DNA of 64,000 nucleotides from Photorhabdus sp. CRCIA-P01 (GTDB taxonomy: Bacteria > Pseudomonadota > Gammaproteobacteria > Enterobacterales > Enterobacteriaceae). Of the stretch, positions 35,453 to 46,963 are shown piece after piece. Location of the stretch: NCBI RefSeq assembly GCF_003545805.1, contig NZ_NMQR01000006.1:1-64000 (forward strand), in the 5' to 3' direction. The translations under genes were made by a program, and so were the position numbers. The notes under the pieces are model-generated. The model was not told where the DNA came from and did no database searches. It saw nothing but the letters and a program-made list of their open reading frames with translations. How positions within the stretch are numbered: position 1 is the first letter of the stretch; the number at the start of each line of letters is the position of its first letter.

Positions 35453-35950
35453 AATGTGAGCTTTGACATCCTTGTATCTTGGATTTACCCAGAGCATCAC
35501 TTTCAACATTCCAGCGAGCAAGGAGTGAAAGCTGCCAGTAAATTAGAGTCTTCATTTCAAAATACTTGCTGCTTATCAGTAGGGACTATTACTGAGGCGA
35601 CTGGTATCCCGCTTGTGCCTTAAGAATCGGTTTTCTGGGCAAATTTTTTCGTTAATTGTCGAACAAGGGCCGATAGAAGATAGACCTGCACTTAGATTTT
35701 TTAGCTGTTTTGTGCTGAACAAATCAACTACCGTACCTTAGTTTCGATCCTCTTTTATTGGTTAATTATATGTGACATGGAAAATTTCCATCTCCAGTAT
35801 CCACTTTGGATTTTCTTCAATAGAAAGTAAAGTTCAAAGTAGTTAATGAAATTATCACTAGTTATAGTGAGATAATTCAGTTAAATTATCATCGAATTTA
35901 GAATGGAATTGAAGTAAATCAATGTGTAGGAAAATTATTAGGAGGTTAGT
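35453..35950. other. Gap between metG and hcp
   Basis: About 500 bases with no credible gene. A 62-codon frame at 35435-35623 overlaps the metG terminator and has no ribosome site. The right end is AT-rich and leads to a strong TAGGAGG before hcp. Confidence 0.5.
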
Positions 35951-36433
35951 ATGGCCATACCGGCATATATATGGTTGCAAGATGATGGTGGTGCAGATAT
36001 TAAGGGATCTGTCGATGTACAAAATCGCGAGGGTAGCATTGAAATCCTGAGTTTTAACCATAGTCTATATATTCCCACTGATAGTAGTACAGGAAAACTA
36101 ACAGGTACCCGCGTACATGGTTCAATGAGTTTCGAAAAAGAATTTGATCGGGCATCTCCATACCTTTATAAAGCTGTTGCCACTGGACAGACGTTAAAAT
36201 CTGCTAATATCAAGTGGTACAGAATAAACAACACAGGTCAGGAAGAGGAATATTTCCATATCCTTATGAGCGGAGTGAAAATTGTTTCAATTTCTCCAGT
36301 AATGCACAATATAAAAGACCCGTCTTATCAACACCTTAATCATCTGGAATCCGTTGAAATTAGATACGAGAAAATTACGTGGAAATACCTTGATGGTAAT
36401 ATCATTTACTCTGATTCATGGAAAGAGCGCTAA
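35951..36433 (+). CDS. hcp: Hcp family type VI secretion tube protein
   Basis: Hcp (TssD) forms the hexameric-ring inner tube that is shot out by type VI secretion systems and carries small effectors in its lumen. The product is 160 residues, a typical length. It begins MAIPAYIWLQDDGGADIKGS, followed by the family pattern REGSIEILSFNHSLYIP near 28-44. HGSMSFEKEFDRASPYLYKAVATGQTL lies near 56-82 and the C-terminal HLESVEIRYEKITWKYLDGNI near 130-150. AGGAGG precedes the start. No baseplate or sheath genes are in the window, so this is an orphan hcp. It faces a Tlde1-like effector pair 3' to 3', suggesting a small effector island. Confidence 0.92.
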   Translation: MAIPAYIWLQDDGGADIKGSVDVQNREGSIEILSFNHSLYIPTDSSTGKLTGTRVHGSMSFEKEFDRASPYLYKAVATGQTLKSANIKWYRINNTGQEEEYFHILMSGVKIVSISPVMHNIKDPSYQHLNHLESVEIRYEKITWKYLDGNIIYSDSWKER

Positions 36434-36441
36434 GAAATAAC

Positions 36442-36462
36442 GCCGGAATATCCGGCATTTTA
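36442..36462. terminator. Shared hairpin between hcp and the immunity gene
   Basis: GCCGGA / TCCGGC with ATTTT following. It lies between converging genes and may end transcripts from both sides; it just overlaps the end of the minus-strand gene. Confidence 0.6.
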
Positions 36463-36750
36463 TCGAAGTCTATTAAAAATCCGACTGGCGATTTTGTGTA
36501 TAATTAGAGCTATTATTAAAAGTACAAAGATGTCTATAAAAAATTCAACCCAGCTATCCTCGTAATTGCCTCCTAACCAACCCAAATTTATACTGTTCAG
36601 GAAACGTTCTACCATGCGGTACACCTGATAAACAGCCAAGTTTAATGGAGTAATGAGCCGGAACGCTAGCAGTGCGATCAACAGGCATAGTAAATAACCA
36701 AAAAAGCTAAGAAACTTTACACGCACCAAAATTTGTATTCCCCATAACAT
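36460..36750 (-). CDS. Probable immunity protein (Tldi1-like) of the adjacent toxin gene
   Basis: Small membrane protein of about 96 residues with two or three hydrophobic segments (FLSFFGYLLCLLIALLAFRLI near 14-34 and FFIDIFVLLIIALIIHKIAS near 71-90) and a short loop, ending RIFNRLR. I do not recognise the sequence itself. The call rests on position. It starts inside the restored 3' end of the Tlde1-like gene, on the same strand and in another frame, as toxin-immunity pairs often do. A periplasm-facing membrane protein would suit a peptidoglycan-targeting toxin. The start is ATG 36750 or the preceding TTG 36753. Confidence 0.5.
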   Translation of the reverse strand: MLWGIQILVRVKFLSFFGYLLCLLIALLAFRLITPLNLAVYQVYRMVERFLNSINLGWLGGNYEDSWVEFFIDIFVLLIIALIIHKIASRIFNRLR

Positions 36751-37230
36751 CAACTCTACCGTATGCCATCAATGAGCTGCCGGGTACTTTAAACTTATGG
36801 GTACGGAGCAGAGCGTTTCGCACGATATTAAAGTCAGAAACACGATAAAGGTGATACATCCCCAAGACTCGCCGCTACCATTCGGACGCAATGGATGAAG
36901 ACGAAATGCACCGCGTCGAACACCGTTCACGAATATATAATCATTCATTGTCTGAAAACTATATAACCCAAACCATTGAGAATGATTAGTACCATGAATC
37001 ATATCAAGAGCTGTGCCTCTGACTTGGTTCGCTATGCTACCAACCGGACGATCAACAATCCAATACTGACCTGGAGGAATTGCTGATTTCTCAATGTAAG
37101 AACATTCAGACTTGTTGACGTATGGCTCTTGACCAGAGAAAACGTCAAATATACCAACGCCATAACAATGAAATTTAGCCTTTCGTCCATTATCGGACAG
37201 GTCGTTATAATTCATCCTACAAATTTGCAT
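36707..37230 (-). pseudogene. Tlde1-like L,D-transpeptidase toxin (DUF2778), frameshifted
   Basis: Tlde1 proteins are type VI effectors with an L,D-transpeptidase-like fold that attack or alter peptidoglycan precursors in the target periplasm. The intact part carries AIPPGQYWIVDRPVGS and the catalytic RLHP...SGESWGCIT block with His and Cys, the DUF2778 signature. The annotated frame then turns to FIVFLTLISC and stops near 36770. One frame over from 36850 the true tail is visible: LYRVSDFNIVRNALLRTHKF, then KVPGSSLMAYGRVDV, ending at 36707. One missing base in ATCACC(C)TTTAT explains it. Start uncertain: ATG 37230 (GGGA upstream) or a longer frame from TTG 37269. Confidence 0.75.
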
Positions 37231-37446
37231 GGTTATTCCCATATAATATATCTGCGAGTTGTATTCCAACCTGCAATTGATTAAATTACTATTTTTTCCA
37301 TAGCGTATGTTTTCGTATGGTTGGACTTCAACGCTATCATAAAGTTCACTTTTTTCTAGAAAACCTCATATTAAATCAAACCACACATTACCAATCTTGC
37401 TAATCATTTTATCGGGACTGTAATCCAGAACCGCCGAAATTTCCGT

Positions 37447-37468
37447 CATCCTTTCGAAGGAAAGGATG
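37447..37468. terminator. Hairpin upstream of yohJ
   Basis: Perfect stem CATCCTTTC / GAAAGGATG around GAAG, 58 bases before the yohJ start. It may be a leader structure or a boundary of the effector island; no U-run. Confidence 0.4.
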
Positions 37469-37525
37469 GCACATTCCCAAGGTTAATTGTATGATGAATT
37501 CCTCACCGGAATTAGGAATTTTGTG

Positions 37526-37954
37526 ATGTCGTTTCGTGAAGTACTGATTATTGGTTGGCAGTACCTGCGAGCATTTGTTCTGATTTATTTGTGTTTGCTG
37601 ATAGGTAATGCCATTTCTTCCCTATTACCCATCATCATTCCCGGCAGTATTATCGGCATGTTGATCTTGTTCGTTTTATTATCTTTCCAACTAATTCCTG
37701 TTCATTGGGCAAAACCAGGCTGTAGTCTGTTACTAAAAAATATGACCTTGCTGTTTCTACCTATCGGTGTGGGCGTGATGAATTATTACGATCAACTCAG
37801 CCAACAAATAATTCCGATTGTTTTTTCATGCCTGATCAGTACCGCGATTGTTATGATTATCGTTGCTTACAGTTCCCATTATGTTCATCGTGAACGCCCG
37901 ATTATGGGCTCCGCATCAGAAATTAAGAGTGAACAACAGAAACAAGAGAAATAA
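37526..37954 (+). CDS. yohJ: CidA/LrgA family membrane protein YohJ
   Basis: Holin-like inner-membrane protein, about 142 residues with four hydrophobic segments. It is the LrgA/CidA half of a pair linked in other bacteria to export of small metabolites and murein hydrolase control. [21 protein letters not shown], the [18 protein letters not shown] block and [17 protein letters not shown] are diagnostic. I chose ATG 37526 behind AGGAATTTTG; the frame extends up to a TTG at 37487 with no support. Two bases separate it from yohK, so the two are translated together. Same order as E. coli yohJ-yohK-cdd. Confidence 0.9.
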   Translation: MSFREVLIIGWQYLRAFVLIYLCLLIGNAISSLLPIIIPGSIIGMLILFVLLSFQLIPVHWAKPGCSLLLKNMTLLFLPIGVGVMNYYDQLSQQIIPIVFSCLISTAIVMIIVAYSSHYVHRERPIMGSASEIKSEQQKQEK

Positions 37955-37956
37955 AA

Positions 37957-38652
37957 ATGTTAAGTCACATTTGGTGGTCACTACCATTAACATTGATTGT
38001 ATTTTACACCGCAAGAAAACTTTCACTACGATGCAAAATTCCCATTCTGAACCCCTTATTGGTTTCTATCGCCGTCCTTATTCCAATATTGTTAATAACC
38101 CACACGCCTTATGAGCACTATTTTGCCGGCAGCCGAATTTTGAATGATCTACTTCAACCCGCCGTAGTTGCGCTGGCATTTCCTCTATATGAGCAGCTAC
38201 ACCAGATCCGTGCCCAATGGAAATCCATTATTAGCGTCTGTTTTATCGGCAGTATTGTCGCTATGGTGACAGGCACTGCTATTGCCTTGTGGATGGGCGC
38301 AACGCCCGAAATGGCCGCTTCGATATTGCCTAAATCCGTCACAACGCCAATAGCAATGGCAGTAGCTGATGCCATTGGCGGTATTCCTGCAATCAGTGCT
38401 GCTTGCGTCATTTTTGTTGGCATTCTTGGGGCAATATTTGGTCATAATCTGTTCGATCTCTTACAGGTAAAAACCAAAGCATCCCGCGGTTTGGCAATGG
38501 GAACGGCATCACATGCTTTAGGTACCGCCCGCTGTGCAGAAGTCAATTTCGTTGAAGGCGCATACAGTTCATTGGCATTGATGACCTGCGGTATCATTAC
38601 TTCACTAACCGCCCCGTTTGTATTCCCGGTGCTGCTATACCTATTTAGCTAG
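37957..38652 (+). CDS. yohK: CidB/LrgB family membrane protein YohK
   Basis: The 231-residue partner of YohJ, with six or seven hydrophobic segments. The LrgB signature is clear: LLQPAVVALAFPLYEQL near 65, ATPEMAASILPKSVTTPIAMAVADAIGG near 115-142 and SRGLAMGTASHALGTARCAEV near 178-198. LrgB/CidB proteins work with the LrgA/CidA partner in pyruvate or small-solute traffic in Gram-positives; the role in enterics is less clear. It starts 2 bases after yohJ. cdd follows after 141 bases and may share transcription. Confidence 0.92.
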   Translation: MLSHIWWSLPLTLIVFYTARKLSLRCKIPILNPLLVSIAVLIPILLITHTPYEHYFAGSRILNDLLQPAVVALAFPLYEQLHQIRAQWKSIISVCFIGSIVAMVTGTAIALWMGATPEMAASILPKSVTTPIAMAVADAIGGIPAISAACVIFVGILGAIFGHNLFDLLQVKTKASRGLAMGTASHALGTARCAEVNFVEGAYSSLALMTCGIITSLTAPFVFPVLLYLFS

Positions 38653-38793
38653 TTTATCTGTTAGGAAATTTGATAATAATCGCTCGATTACTAACTTCAA
38701 TTACATAATTCTCATCATCTATATGATATTTATCACATTACAAATCTCATCAGACAACTTAGAATGATCTTAAGTTAATTCGGAGATCACGCT

Positions 38794-39678
38794 ATGCAAG
38801 CTCGTTTTCACCCTATATGGGTACAGCTGCCATCTAAACTACAGGATGCACTTTTACCTTACGCAGGAAACAACGACTTTCCTGCCATGCTCACCGCTGA
38901 TCAGGCTGAATCCATTAAGAAAGCCTGCGGTTTTGACGATAACACCTTGGCTATCGCCTTATTGCCACTCGCAGCGGCATGTTCTCTGACACCGATATCA
39001 CATTTTAATGTTGGTGCAATTGCCCGTGGTGAAAGCGGAAACCTCTATTTTGGCGCTAATATGGAATTTGCTGGCGTACCACTACAGCAAACGATTCATG
39101 CTGAACAATGTGCGATTACTCACGCTTGGTTATTGGGCGAGAAGAAACTGGCATCCGTTACTGTGAATTACTCTCCGTGCGGCCACTGCCGTCAATTTAT
39201 GAATGAACTTAATAGTGGCACACAATTAGAGATTCACCTGCCAAAGCAGACACCTTCAACATTAGATCATTATCTGCCGGATTCCTTTGGCCCAAACGAT
39301 CTGGGCATCACAACTTTGTTGATGGATCCGGTCAATCATGGTTATAAACTAGAAACCACGGATAAATTAGTACTAACAGCATTAGATGCAGCAAACCAGA
39401 GCTATGCCCCATACAGTAATTCCTACAGTGGCACCGCACTTCTGGGAAAAGATAGAAAAATTTATCCTGGACGTTATGCAGAAAATGCCGCATTTAACCC
39501 AAGCTTACCCCCATTACAAACAGCGCTGATTCTGATGAATATTTCTGGTGGTGATTGCCTGGCTATCGAAAGAGCGGTGTTGGTTGAGGGAAAACACAGT
39601 GATTTATCCCAACGGAGTGCGACTCAATCTATACTTGCCGCGCTCGGTTGCAGCAAATTTGATTACTACACTTTCTAA
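38794..39678 (+). CDS. cdd: Cytidine deaminase
   Basis: Deaminates cytidine and deoxycytidine to uridine forms in salvage. The product is 294 residues, the length of the dimeric E. coli type with a catalytic and a decayed second domain. Zinc site residues are in [14 protein letters not shown] near 101-114 (His and catalytic Glu) and [11 protein letters not shown] near 127-137 (two Cys). Substrate motif [21 protein letters not shown] precedes them. The second half has [21 protein letters not shown]. It sits after yohJK as in E. coli, and a terminator hairpin follows. Confidence 0.96.
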   Translation: MQARFHPIWVQLPSKLQDALLPYAGNNDFPAMLTADQAESIKKACGFDDNTLAIALLPLAAACSLTPISHFNVGAIARGESGNLYFGANMEFAGVPLQQTIHAEQCAITHAWLLGEKKLASVTVNYSPCGHCRQFMNELNSGTQLEIHLPKQTPSTLDHYLPDSFGPNDLGITTLLMDPVNHGYKLETTDKLVLTALDAANQSYAPYSNSYSGTALLGKDRKIYPGRYAENAAFNPSLPPLQTALILMNISGGDCLAIERAVLVEGKHSDLSQRSATQSILAALGCSKFDYYTF

Positions 39679-39681
39679 ATT

Positions 39682-39730
39682 CAGTGGAAAATTCATTTTT
39701 CCCTCTATGTAGATAGAGGGTTTTCCGCTG
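39682..39730 (+). terminator. cdd terminator
   Basis: CCCTCTAT / ATAGAGGG around GTAG, followed by TTTT, with an outer CAGTGGAAAA / TTTTCCGCTG stem. Confidence 0.8.
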
Positions 39731-39893
39731 TAAAAAACAATTACCTTAACATTTTATTAGCCAAACTTGGATGTTATCTCTCATTTTGGCTCATGATACC
39801 TCTAATTAAGTAACATTTACTGTACATATTTTTCCTATCTCTTAGGATCTGTACTAAACCTTGTTTATCCATTTAGTTCAAAGAGTAAGATTC

Positions 39894-41591
39894 ATGGAAC
39901 TGGAACACGAAAGTAAACGTCCACTATATATTCCCTATGCTGGCCCAATTCTGTTGGAATTTCCCCTGCTGAATAAAGGCAGCGCCTTCACTGATGAAGA
40001 ACGCAGCAACTTTAATCTTCACGGTTTATTACCGGAAGCGGTCGAAACCATCGAAGAACAAGCTGAACGTGCCTATCGGCAATATCTTGATTTCAAAAAT
40101 GATGCAGATAAGCACATTTATCTGCGGAATATTCAGGACACTAACGAAACCCTGTTCTACCGCCTACTGGATGCGCATTTGAACGAAATGATGCCGATCA
40201 TCTACACCCCAACCGTCGGTGAAGCTTGTGAGCACTTTTCCGATATTTACCGCCGTGCCCGTGGCCTATTCATCTCATATCCAAACAAAGCACATATTGA
40301 TGACATGCTGCAAAATGCGACCAAACAAAATGTAAAAGTCATCGTTGTTACCGATGGTGAACGTATCCTCGGTTTGGGTGATCAAGGCATTGGCGGTATG
40401 GGTATTCCTATCGGTAAGCTCTCCTTGTATACCTCCTGCGGTGGTATCAGCCCGGCTTATACACTGCCAGTTGTCCTGGATGTAGGCACCAACAACCCGC
40501 AACGCCTGAATGACCCGTTATATATGGGCTGGCGTCACCCGCGTATCACCGGTGAAGAGTATGATGAATTCGTAGACGAATTTATTCAGGCTGTTAAACG
40601 CCGCTGGCCAAATGTGCTGCTGCAATTTGAAGATTTCGCACAAAAAAATGCCATGCCTCTGCTTAATCGCTATCGCCACGAGATCTGTTGCTTTAATGAT
40701 GATATTCAGGGAACTGCCGCCGTTACGTTAGGTAGCTTAATTGCCGCCAGTCGCGCAGCAGGCCGTCAATTGAAAGATCAAACAGTTACTTTCCTTGGAG
40801 CCGGTTCTGCTGGTTGCGGCATTGCAGAACAGATCGTCGCCCAGATGAAATCAGAAGGTTTAAGTGAAGAACAAGCTCGTGCCCGTATTTTCATGGTTGA
40901 CCGTTTCGGTTTATTGACAGACAAGCTGCCAAATCTATTGGATTTCCAGAACAAGCTGGTGCAGAAAAGCGACTCATTGGCTAAATGGGATGTAAACAAC
41001 GCTTCAATCTCGCTACTCGATGTTGCCCGTAATGCTAAACCGACGGTATTGATTGGTGTTTCAGGTCAGGCAGGTTTGTTTACAGAAGAGATCATCCGTG
41101 AGATGCATAAACATTGTGAACGCCCAATCGTCATGCCATTATCGAATCCAACTTCCCGCGTTGAAGCCCGTCCTGAAGATATCATTAACTGGACGGATGG
41201 TGCCGCCCTGGTTGCAACAGGTAGCCCATTTAATCCGGTAAAATATAAAGATCAAGAGTATCCAATAGCGCAATGTAACAATGCCTATATCTTCCCCGGC
41301 ATTGGCCTGGGTGTCATTGCATCGGGGGCCAAACTGGTTACTGACGGTATGTTGATGGCAGCAAGCCGAACACTGGCGGATTGCTCACCCTTAGCCCAAG
41401 CAGGTCAAGGTCCGTTACTGCCACTTATCGATGATATTCAACAAGTGTCACGCAAAATTGCTAAACAAGTCGCCAAAGAAGCACAAATACAGGGCGTTGC
41501 GACTGTGACCTCAGATGGAGCACTGGATGAAGCCATTGAACGCAACTTCTGGAAACCTGAATACCGCGTGTACAAACGTACTTCATTCTGA
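39894..41591 (+). CDS. maeA: NAD-dependent malic enzyme MaeA (SfcA)
   Basis: Oxidatively decarboxylates malate to pyruvate with NAD. The product is 565 residues from ATG 39894, exactly the E. coli MaeA length; an 11-codon upstream extension is not supported. Signature segments are [21 protein letters not shown] near 9-29, [15 protein letters not shown], the malic-enzyme motif [21 protein letters not shown] near 160-180, [17 protein letters not shown] near 257 and [15 protein letters not shown] near 280. The NAD fold [15 protein letters not shown] is near 310, and [16 protein letters not shown] near 425. Single gene with a strong terminator. Confidence 0.96.
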   Translation: MELEHESKRPLYIPYAGPILLEFPLLNKGSAFTDEERSNFNLHGLLPEAVETIEEQAERAYRQYLDFKNDADKHIYLRNIQDTNETLFYRLLDAHLNEMMPIIYTPTVGEACEHFSDIYRRARGLFISYPNKAHIDDMLQNATKQNVKVIVVTDGERILGLGDQGIGGMGIPIGKLSLYTSCGGISPAYTLPVVLDVGTNNPQRLNDPLYMGWRHPRITGEEYDEFVDEFIQAVKRRWPNVLLQFEDFAQKNAMPLLNRYRHEICCFNDDIQGTAAVTLGSLIAASRAAGRQLKDQTVTFLGAGSAGCGIAEQIVAQMKSEGLSEEQARARIFMVDRFGLLTDKLPNLLDFQNKLVQKSDSLAKWDVNNASISLLDVARNAKPTVLIGVSGQAGLFTEEIIREMHKHCERPIVMPLSNPTSRVEARPEDIINWTDGAALVATGSPFNPVKYKDQEYPIAQCNNAYIFPGIGLGVIASGAKLVTDGMLMAASRTLADCSPLAQAGQGPLLPLIDDIQQVSRKIAKQVAKEAQIQGVATVTSDGALDEAIERNFWKPEYRVYKRTSF

Positions 41592-41612
41592 TTTTTATCA
41601 CTAAAAATACCT

Positions 41613-41650
41613 AAAAAGCTTGTTAGTTCTCTTTTACTAGCAAGCTTTTT
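41613..41650 (+). terminator. maeA terminator
   Basis: AAAAAGCTTG..TAG pairs with CTA..CAAGCTTTTT, with five T at the end, 22 bases after the stop. The symmetric A/T flanks would allow bidirectional use. Confidence 0.85.
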
Positions 41651-41722
41651 CTTACAGAGAAAACTTGCTTCGCAATTTCAGGTCAAGTAGCCTTTAACAA
41701 ATTCAGCCATTAATGTGTATAA

Positions 41723-43592
<1,870 letters not shown>

Positions 43593-43613
43593 TCTTATAT
43601 CCCGATGTAAAGA

Positions 43614-44273
43614 TTACACATGGCGAGTTGTGCGTAAAAACTCTTGACGGGTATTTTGACTAGATTTAAACAATCCACCCAAGGAGGTTGTCGTCGTGGT
43701 ACTGGTTGCATCGCGGATGCCCCGCGCTTTCACACAGTAATGAACCGCATCAATCGATACGGCAACATTATTGGTGCCAAGGAGTGTCTGTAATGCAATC
43801 AGAATCTGCTGGGTCAGGCGCTCCTGAACCTGTGGACGCTGAGAAAAAAATTGCACGATACGGTTAATTTTAGACAACCCAATCACTTTATCTTTTGGGA
43901 TATAGGCAACCGTCGCCTTGCCATCAATGGTCACGAAATGGTGTTCGCAGGTACTGGTGAGTGTGATATCACGAACGGTCACCATTTCATCCACTTTCAT
44001 TTTATTTTCTATCAATGTGATTTTCGGGAAATTGCTGTAGTCCAACCCTGAAAAAATCTCATCGACATACATTTTCGCAATACGACCGGGGGTTTCCGCC
44101 AAACTGTCATCACGCAAATCGAGATTCAACAGTTTCATAACTTCCGTCATATGCTCCTCAATCCGCGCTTTGCGCACTTCCGGCGCCAATGCCTGACCAC
44201 GCAAAGGCGTTTCAAGACCACGAGCTTCCAGCGCCGAATGCACAAGCTCAGCTTCTTTACTTAAAGATGACAT
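43614..44273 (-). CDS. folE: GTP cyclohydrolase I
   Basis: First step of tetrahydrofolate synthesis: GTP to dihydroneopterin triphosphate. The product is 219 residues from ATG 44273 (GGAGAAAATA before it; a start six codons upstream is less well supported). Zinc-site and catalytic signatures are [25 protein letters not shown] near 105-130, [26 protein letters not shown] near 132-157, and [19 protein letters not shown] near 178-196 with the second zinc Cys. The C terminus is close to that of E. coli FolE. First gene of a folE-yeiB pair. Confidence 0.95.
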   Translation of the reverse strand: MSSLSKEAELVHSALEARGLETPLRGQALAPEVRKARIEEHMTEVMKLLNLDLRDDSLAETPGRIAKMYVDEIFSGLDYSNFPKITLIENKMKVDEMVTVRDITLTSTCEHHFVTIDGKATVAYIPKDKVIGLSKINRIVQFFSQRPQVQERLTQQILIALQTLLGTNNVAVSIDAVHYCVKARGIRDATSTTTTTSLGGLFKSSQNTRQEFLRTTRHV

Positions 44274-44442
44274 TATTTTCTCCAAAGACATTACTTTCCA
44301 TCATCTGGCGGGTAGTCAATTGATGTTCGAGTCATGAGTACCATCACCGAAACAATCACGACTAACAGGTAACTATTGCACACACTGTAAATGAGCACGT
44401 GGTGATTATCCAGTGATAGCTTTTCATGATTAGATGAATTCT

Positions 44443-45636
44443 TTACACACGCACTTCGCTGGTCGGTTTATTCCTGTTACAAACCAATAATCCGGCAATG
44501 ATCAAGGTAATCAATGCGACATATAACGCAGGCTCCAATCTCCCGGTTATTGCGGTGGAAACCGCTGACAGCATCGGCCCAATAAGCTGCCCAACAGCAT
44601 ATCCCGTCGTCAATAACCCAGCCATATAACGGCTATGTTCCGGTGCTAATTCACGACCATACTGAAACGCCATTTGCACCACACACATAAAACCACCACC
44701 AACCAACAAAGAGCTTAATGCCAGACCACCTATTCCCGGAATGATCTCAGCGATAAGAATACCCACCGCCTGAATCCATAAAGTGATCGCCAGCCGGATT
44801 TGCGTTGTCAGCATATGACGGGTCAGAATAGCAAAACCGATGCCGATGACCGCGGCGGCACCAAATATTGGCCAGACAAACTGGGCAAACAAGCTGCCAG
44901 GGAAACGATCGCTTGCCATTTGCGAAAGAAAAGTCGCAGGTAAAATATAACCAAACCCCGCTAAACTGTAGCTCCATACCAGCCGCTTAATTGCAGGTGT
45001 CAAAGTCAGTTTCTTCACCTCGGCCTGCGAACGGTGTAGCTCACCACTACGGGGAAAATGCCGACTAATATAGATACTACAAATCAGCGCCAAAATGCCA
45101 TACAACAGCCATGCTTCGGCAGCGTTCACTTGCCATGCTTGAATACCAATAGCAAGGATACCAGTAACGAATATCCCGACTCCCGGTCCGGCAAATATGG
45201 CAGCACTCAACGCAGGACGATTCAATTTAGCCAACTGTTCATTGGCCCATGATGTTACTAGCACCAATGTCCAACCACTCGCCCAACCAATAAAAAAACG
45301 GGCGATACTGTGCAATATCGCCCCATACAGTAGTGCAGAGAGTAATGTGATAATCACTGCTCCCCATAATCCGGCCCAAAGCCGATATTCAATCAAACGG
45401 TGCGCCCGCATTGCATCATAAGAACCGGCCAGATATCCCAGATAGTTAAAAGCCGCAACGATACCGGCCCCAGTCAGACTAAACTGGAATTCCGCGATCA
45501 TTAAAGGCACTTGAGGAGTGAAAGCAGTACGCCCAATTCCCATAGCGACAACCAGTGCCAAAAATCCACTCATTGCGATATGAAAAGCGAGGTAGCGGTG
45601 ACTCTGTTGCAGGGAAGTTGAATTGTTCATAGTCAT
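44443..45636 (-). CDS. YbfB/YjiJ family MFS transporter
   Basis: Major facilitator superfamily protein of 397 residues with about twelve hydrophobic segments and no signal peptide. It resembles E. coli YjiJ (MFS_1-like, YbfB family): VVAMGIGRTAFTPQVPLMIAEF near 34-55, AAFNYLGYLAGSYDAMR, FIGWASGWTLVLVTSWANEQLA and GAGIVAAFNYLGY. The substrate is unknown. It is a single gene, transcribed away from the SDR gene across a 361-base spacer that contains a tandem 14-base repeat. The last residues (NRNKPTSEVRV) are a normal cytoplasmic tail. Confidence 0.8.
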   Translation of the reverse strand: MTMNNSTSLQQSHRYLAFHIAMSGFLALVVAMGIGRTAFTPQVPLMIAEFQFSLTGAGIVAAFNYLGYLAGSYDAMRAHRLIEYRLWAGLWGAVIITLLSALLYGAILHSIARFFIGWASGWTLVLVTSWANEQLAKLNRPALSAAIFAGPGVGIFVTGILAIGIQAWQVNAAEAWLLYGILALICSIYISRHFPRSGELHRSQAEVKKLTLTPAIKRLVWSYSLAGFGYILPATFLSQMASDRFPGSLFAQFVWPIFGAAAVIGIGFAILTRHMLTTQIRLAITLWIQAVGILIAEIIPGIGGLALSSLLVGGGFMCVVQMAFQYGRELAPEHSRYMAGLLTTGYAVGQLIGPMLSAVSTAITGRLEPALYVALITLIIAGLLVCNRNKPTSEVRV

Positions 45637-45830
45637 AAAATATTATTTTTTTAATTTATTTCTCATAAGCTATAACATAAATTAAATACAATACACACTT
45701 TTAATTAACAAAGTTCCCAGAAAAACGTAAATTATTTCTGCCCATAAATAAAAAATCAGTAAGCAATTAATTACAGTATCTGGAACGTCAGCGTATATGA
45801 ATTTTCGTACTCTTCTCCACCTTATTTACT

Positions 45831-45858
45831 TTACCTCTATTAAGTTACCTCTATTAAG
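45831..45858. repeat. Perfect tandem 14-bp repeat
   Basis: TTACCTCTATTAAG occurs twice without a gap in the divergent region between the MFS transporter and SDR genes. It could be a double regulator site or simple slippage. The rest of 45637-45997 is AT-rich without a gene. Confidence 0.5.
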
Positions 45859-45997
45859 GTTAAATCGAGTTTTGCAACACAACATTAGCTGAATTAGCCA
45901 GACTTCCACACAATAACGCCAAAATGGTACTAACAAACCTGTCTATAAGAGATATGATTCATCATGTTATGTACAAATATTAATAAGGAGCATTTTT

Positions 45998-46744
45998 ATG
46001 TATAAAGCATTTCAAGGTAAAACAGCCATTGTCACCGGTGGTGGAACCGGTATAGGACGGGCTATCAGTATTATGCTGGCAAAACAAGGTGCGGCTGTCG
46101 CCGTGATCTATTCACAAAGTGAACTTGATGCGCTGGAAACAACAGAAGCCATTATCAAAGATGGGGGACAAGCTATCGCGATAAAAGCGGATGTTGCCGA
46201 CGAATCGGCTGTGCAAGCAATGATAAACACCGTCGTGGAAAAATTTAGCGGGATCGACTATCTGGTAAATAACGCGGCGACAACCAGACAACTTCAATTT
46301 GAAGATCTTGATGCCATATCTAGCGATATTTGGGATACCATTATTGATGTTAATGTGAAAGGCACATTTCATTGTTGCCGGTATGCGGCACCTTATCTTA
46401 AAGCAAGAACGGGGAGTGCTATCGTGAATGTCGGCAGTATCGCTGGCGAAACGGGCCTGGGTTCTTGTATCCCCTATGCCGCTTCCAAATCAGCGGTTCA
46501 CGGGCTGACAAGATCCTTGGCTCGGGCACTGGCTCCATCGGTCAGGGTTAACTGCGTAGCGCCAGGCGCCGTTGAAACAAGATGGTGGAAAGGGAGAGAA
46601 GAGAAAATGCATACACTTTGCACTTATTTGCCCTTAGAAAGAATTTCAACGCCAGAAGATGTTGCAGAAATAACCTTAATGTTGCTAAAAGCAGAATCGA
46701 TGACAGGACAAATCATAACAGTTGACAGTGGTCAAACCTTATAA
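45998..46744 (+). CDS. SDR family oxidoreductase (FabG-like)
   Basis: Classical short-chain dehydrogenase of 248 residues. The cofactor motif TGGGTGIGRA lies near 13-22, and NNAAT near 86-90 takes the place of NNAG. Catalytic Ser is in VNVGSIAGETG near 142 and YAASK near 155-159. The C-terminal ESMTGQIITVDSGQTL is typical. The unusual substrate region VETRWWKGREEKMHTL near 190-205 is unlike FabG, so it is probably a dehydrogenase of a small metabolite rather than the fatty-acid enzyme. It starts after AAGGAG. It stands alone, so the substrate cannot be inferred. Confidence 0.8.
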   Translation: MYKAFQGKTAIVTGGGTGIGRAISIMLAKQGAAVAVIYSQSELDALETTEAIIKDGGQAIAIKADVADESAVQAMINTVVEKFSGIDYLVNNAATTRQLQFEDLDAISSDIWDTIIDVNVKGTFHCCRYAAPYLKARTGSAIVNVGSIAGETGLGSCIPYAASKSAVHGLTRSLARALAPSVRVNCVAPGAVETRWWKGREEKMHTLCTYLPLERISTPEDVAEITLMLLKAESMTGQIITVDSGQTL

Positions 46745-46963
46745 TCTCTTGACCACTTTAACCCGGCTATTACAACAACAAATTCTCTGATGCCAGGTTA
46801 ATCATGATGTTCTATGCGCTTGTTACATATTGCGGCGTTTTGGATAACCGACACCAATATCGCCGCGTTTATGGAACAGACGCTCAAAATCAAATATCAC
46901 TCACACATATGATGATCTCTGCCATAATGCCATTAATAAAAAACGTTATCTGGGAGCTTCATT

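Noticed and set aside
35435-35623. 62-codon frame after metG
   Set aside because: Begins inside the metG terminator without a ribosome site.
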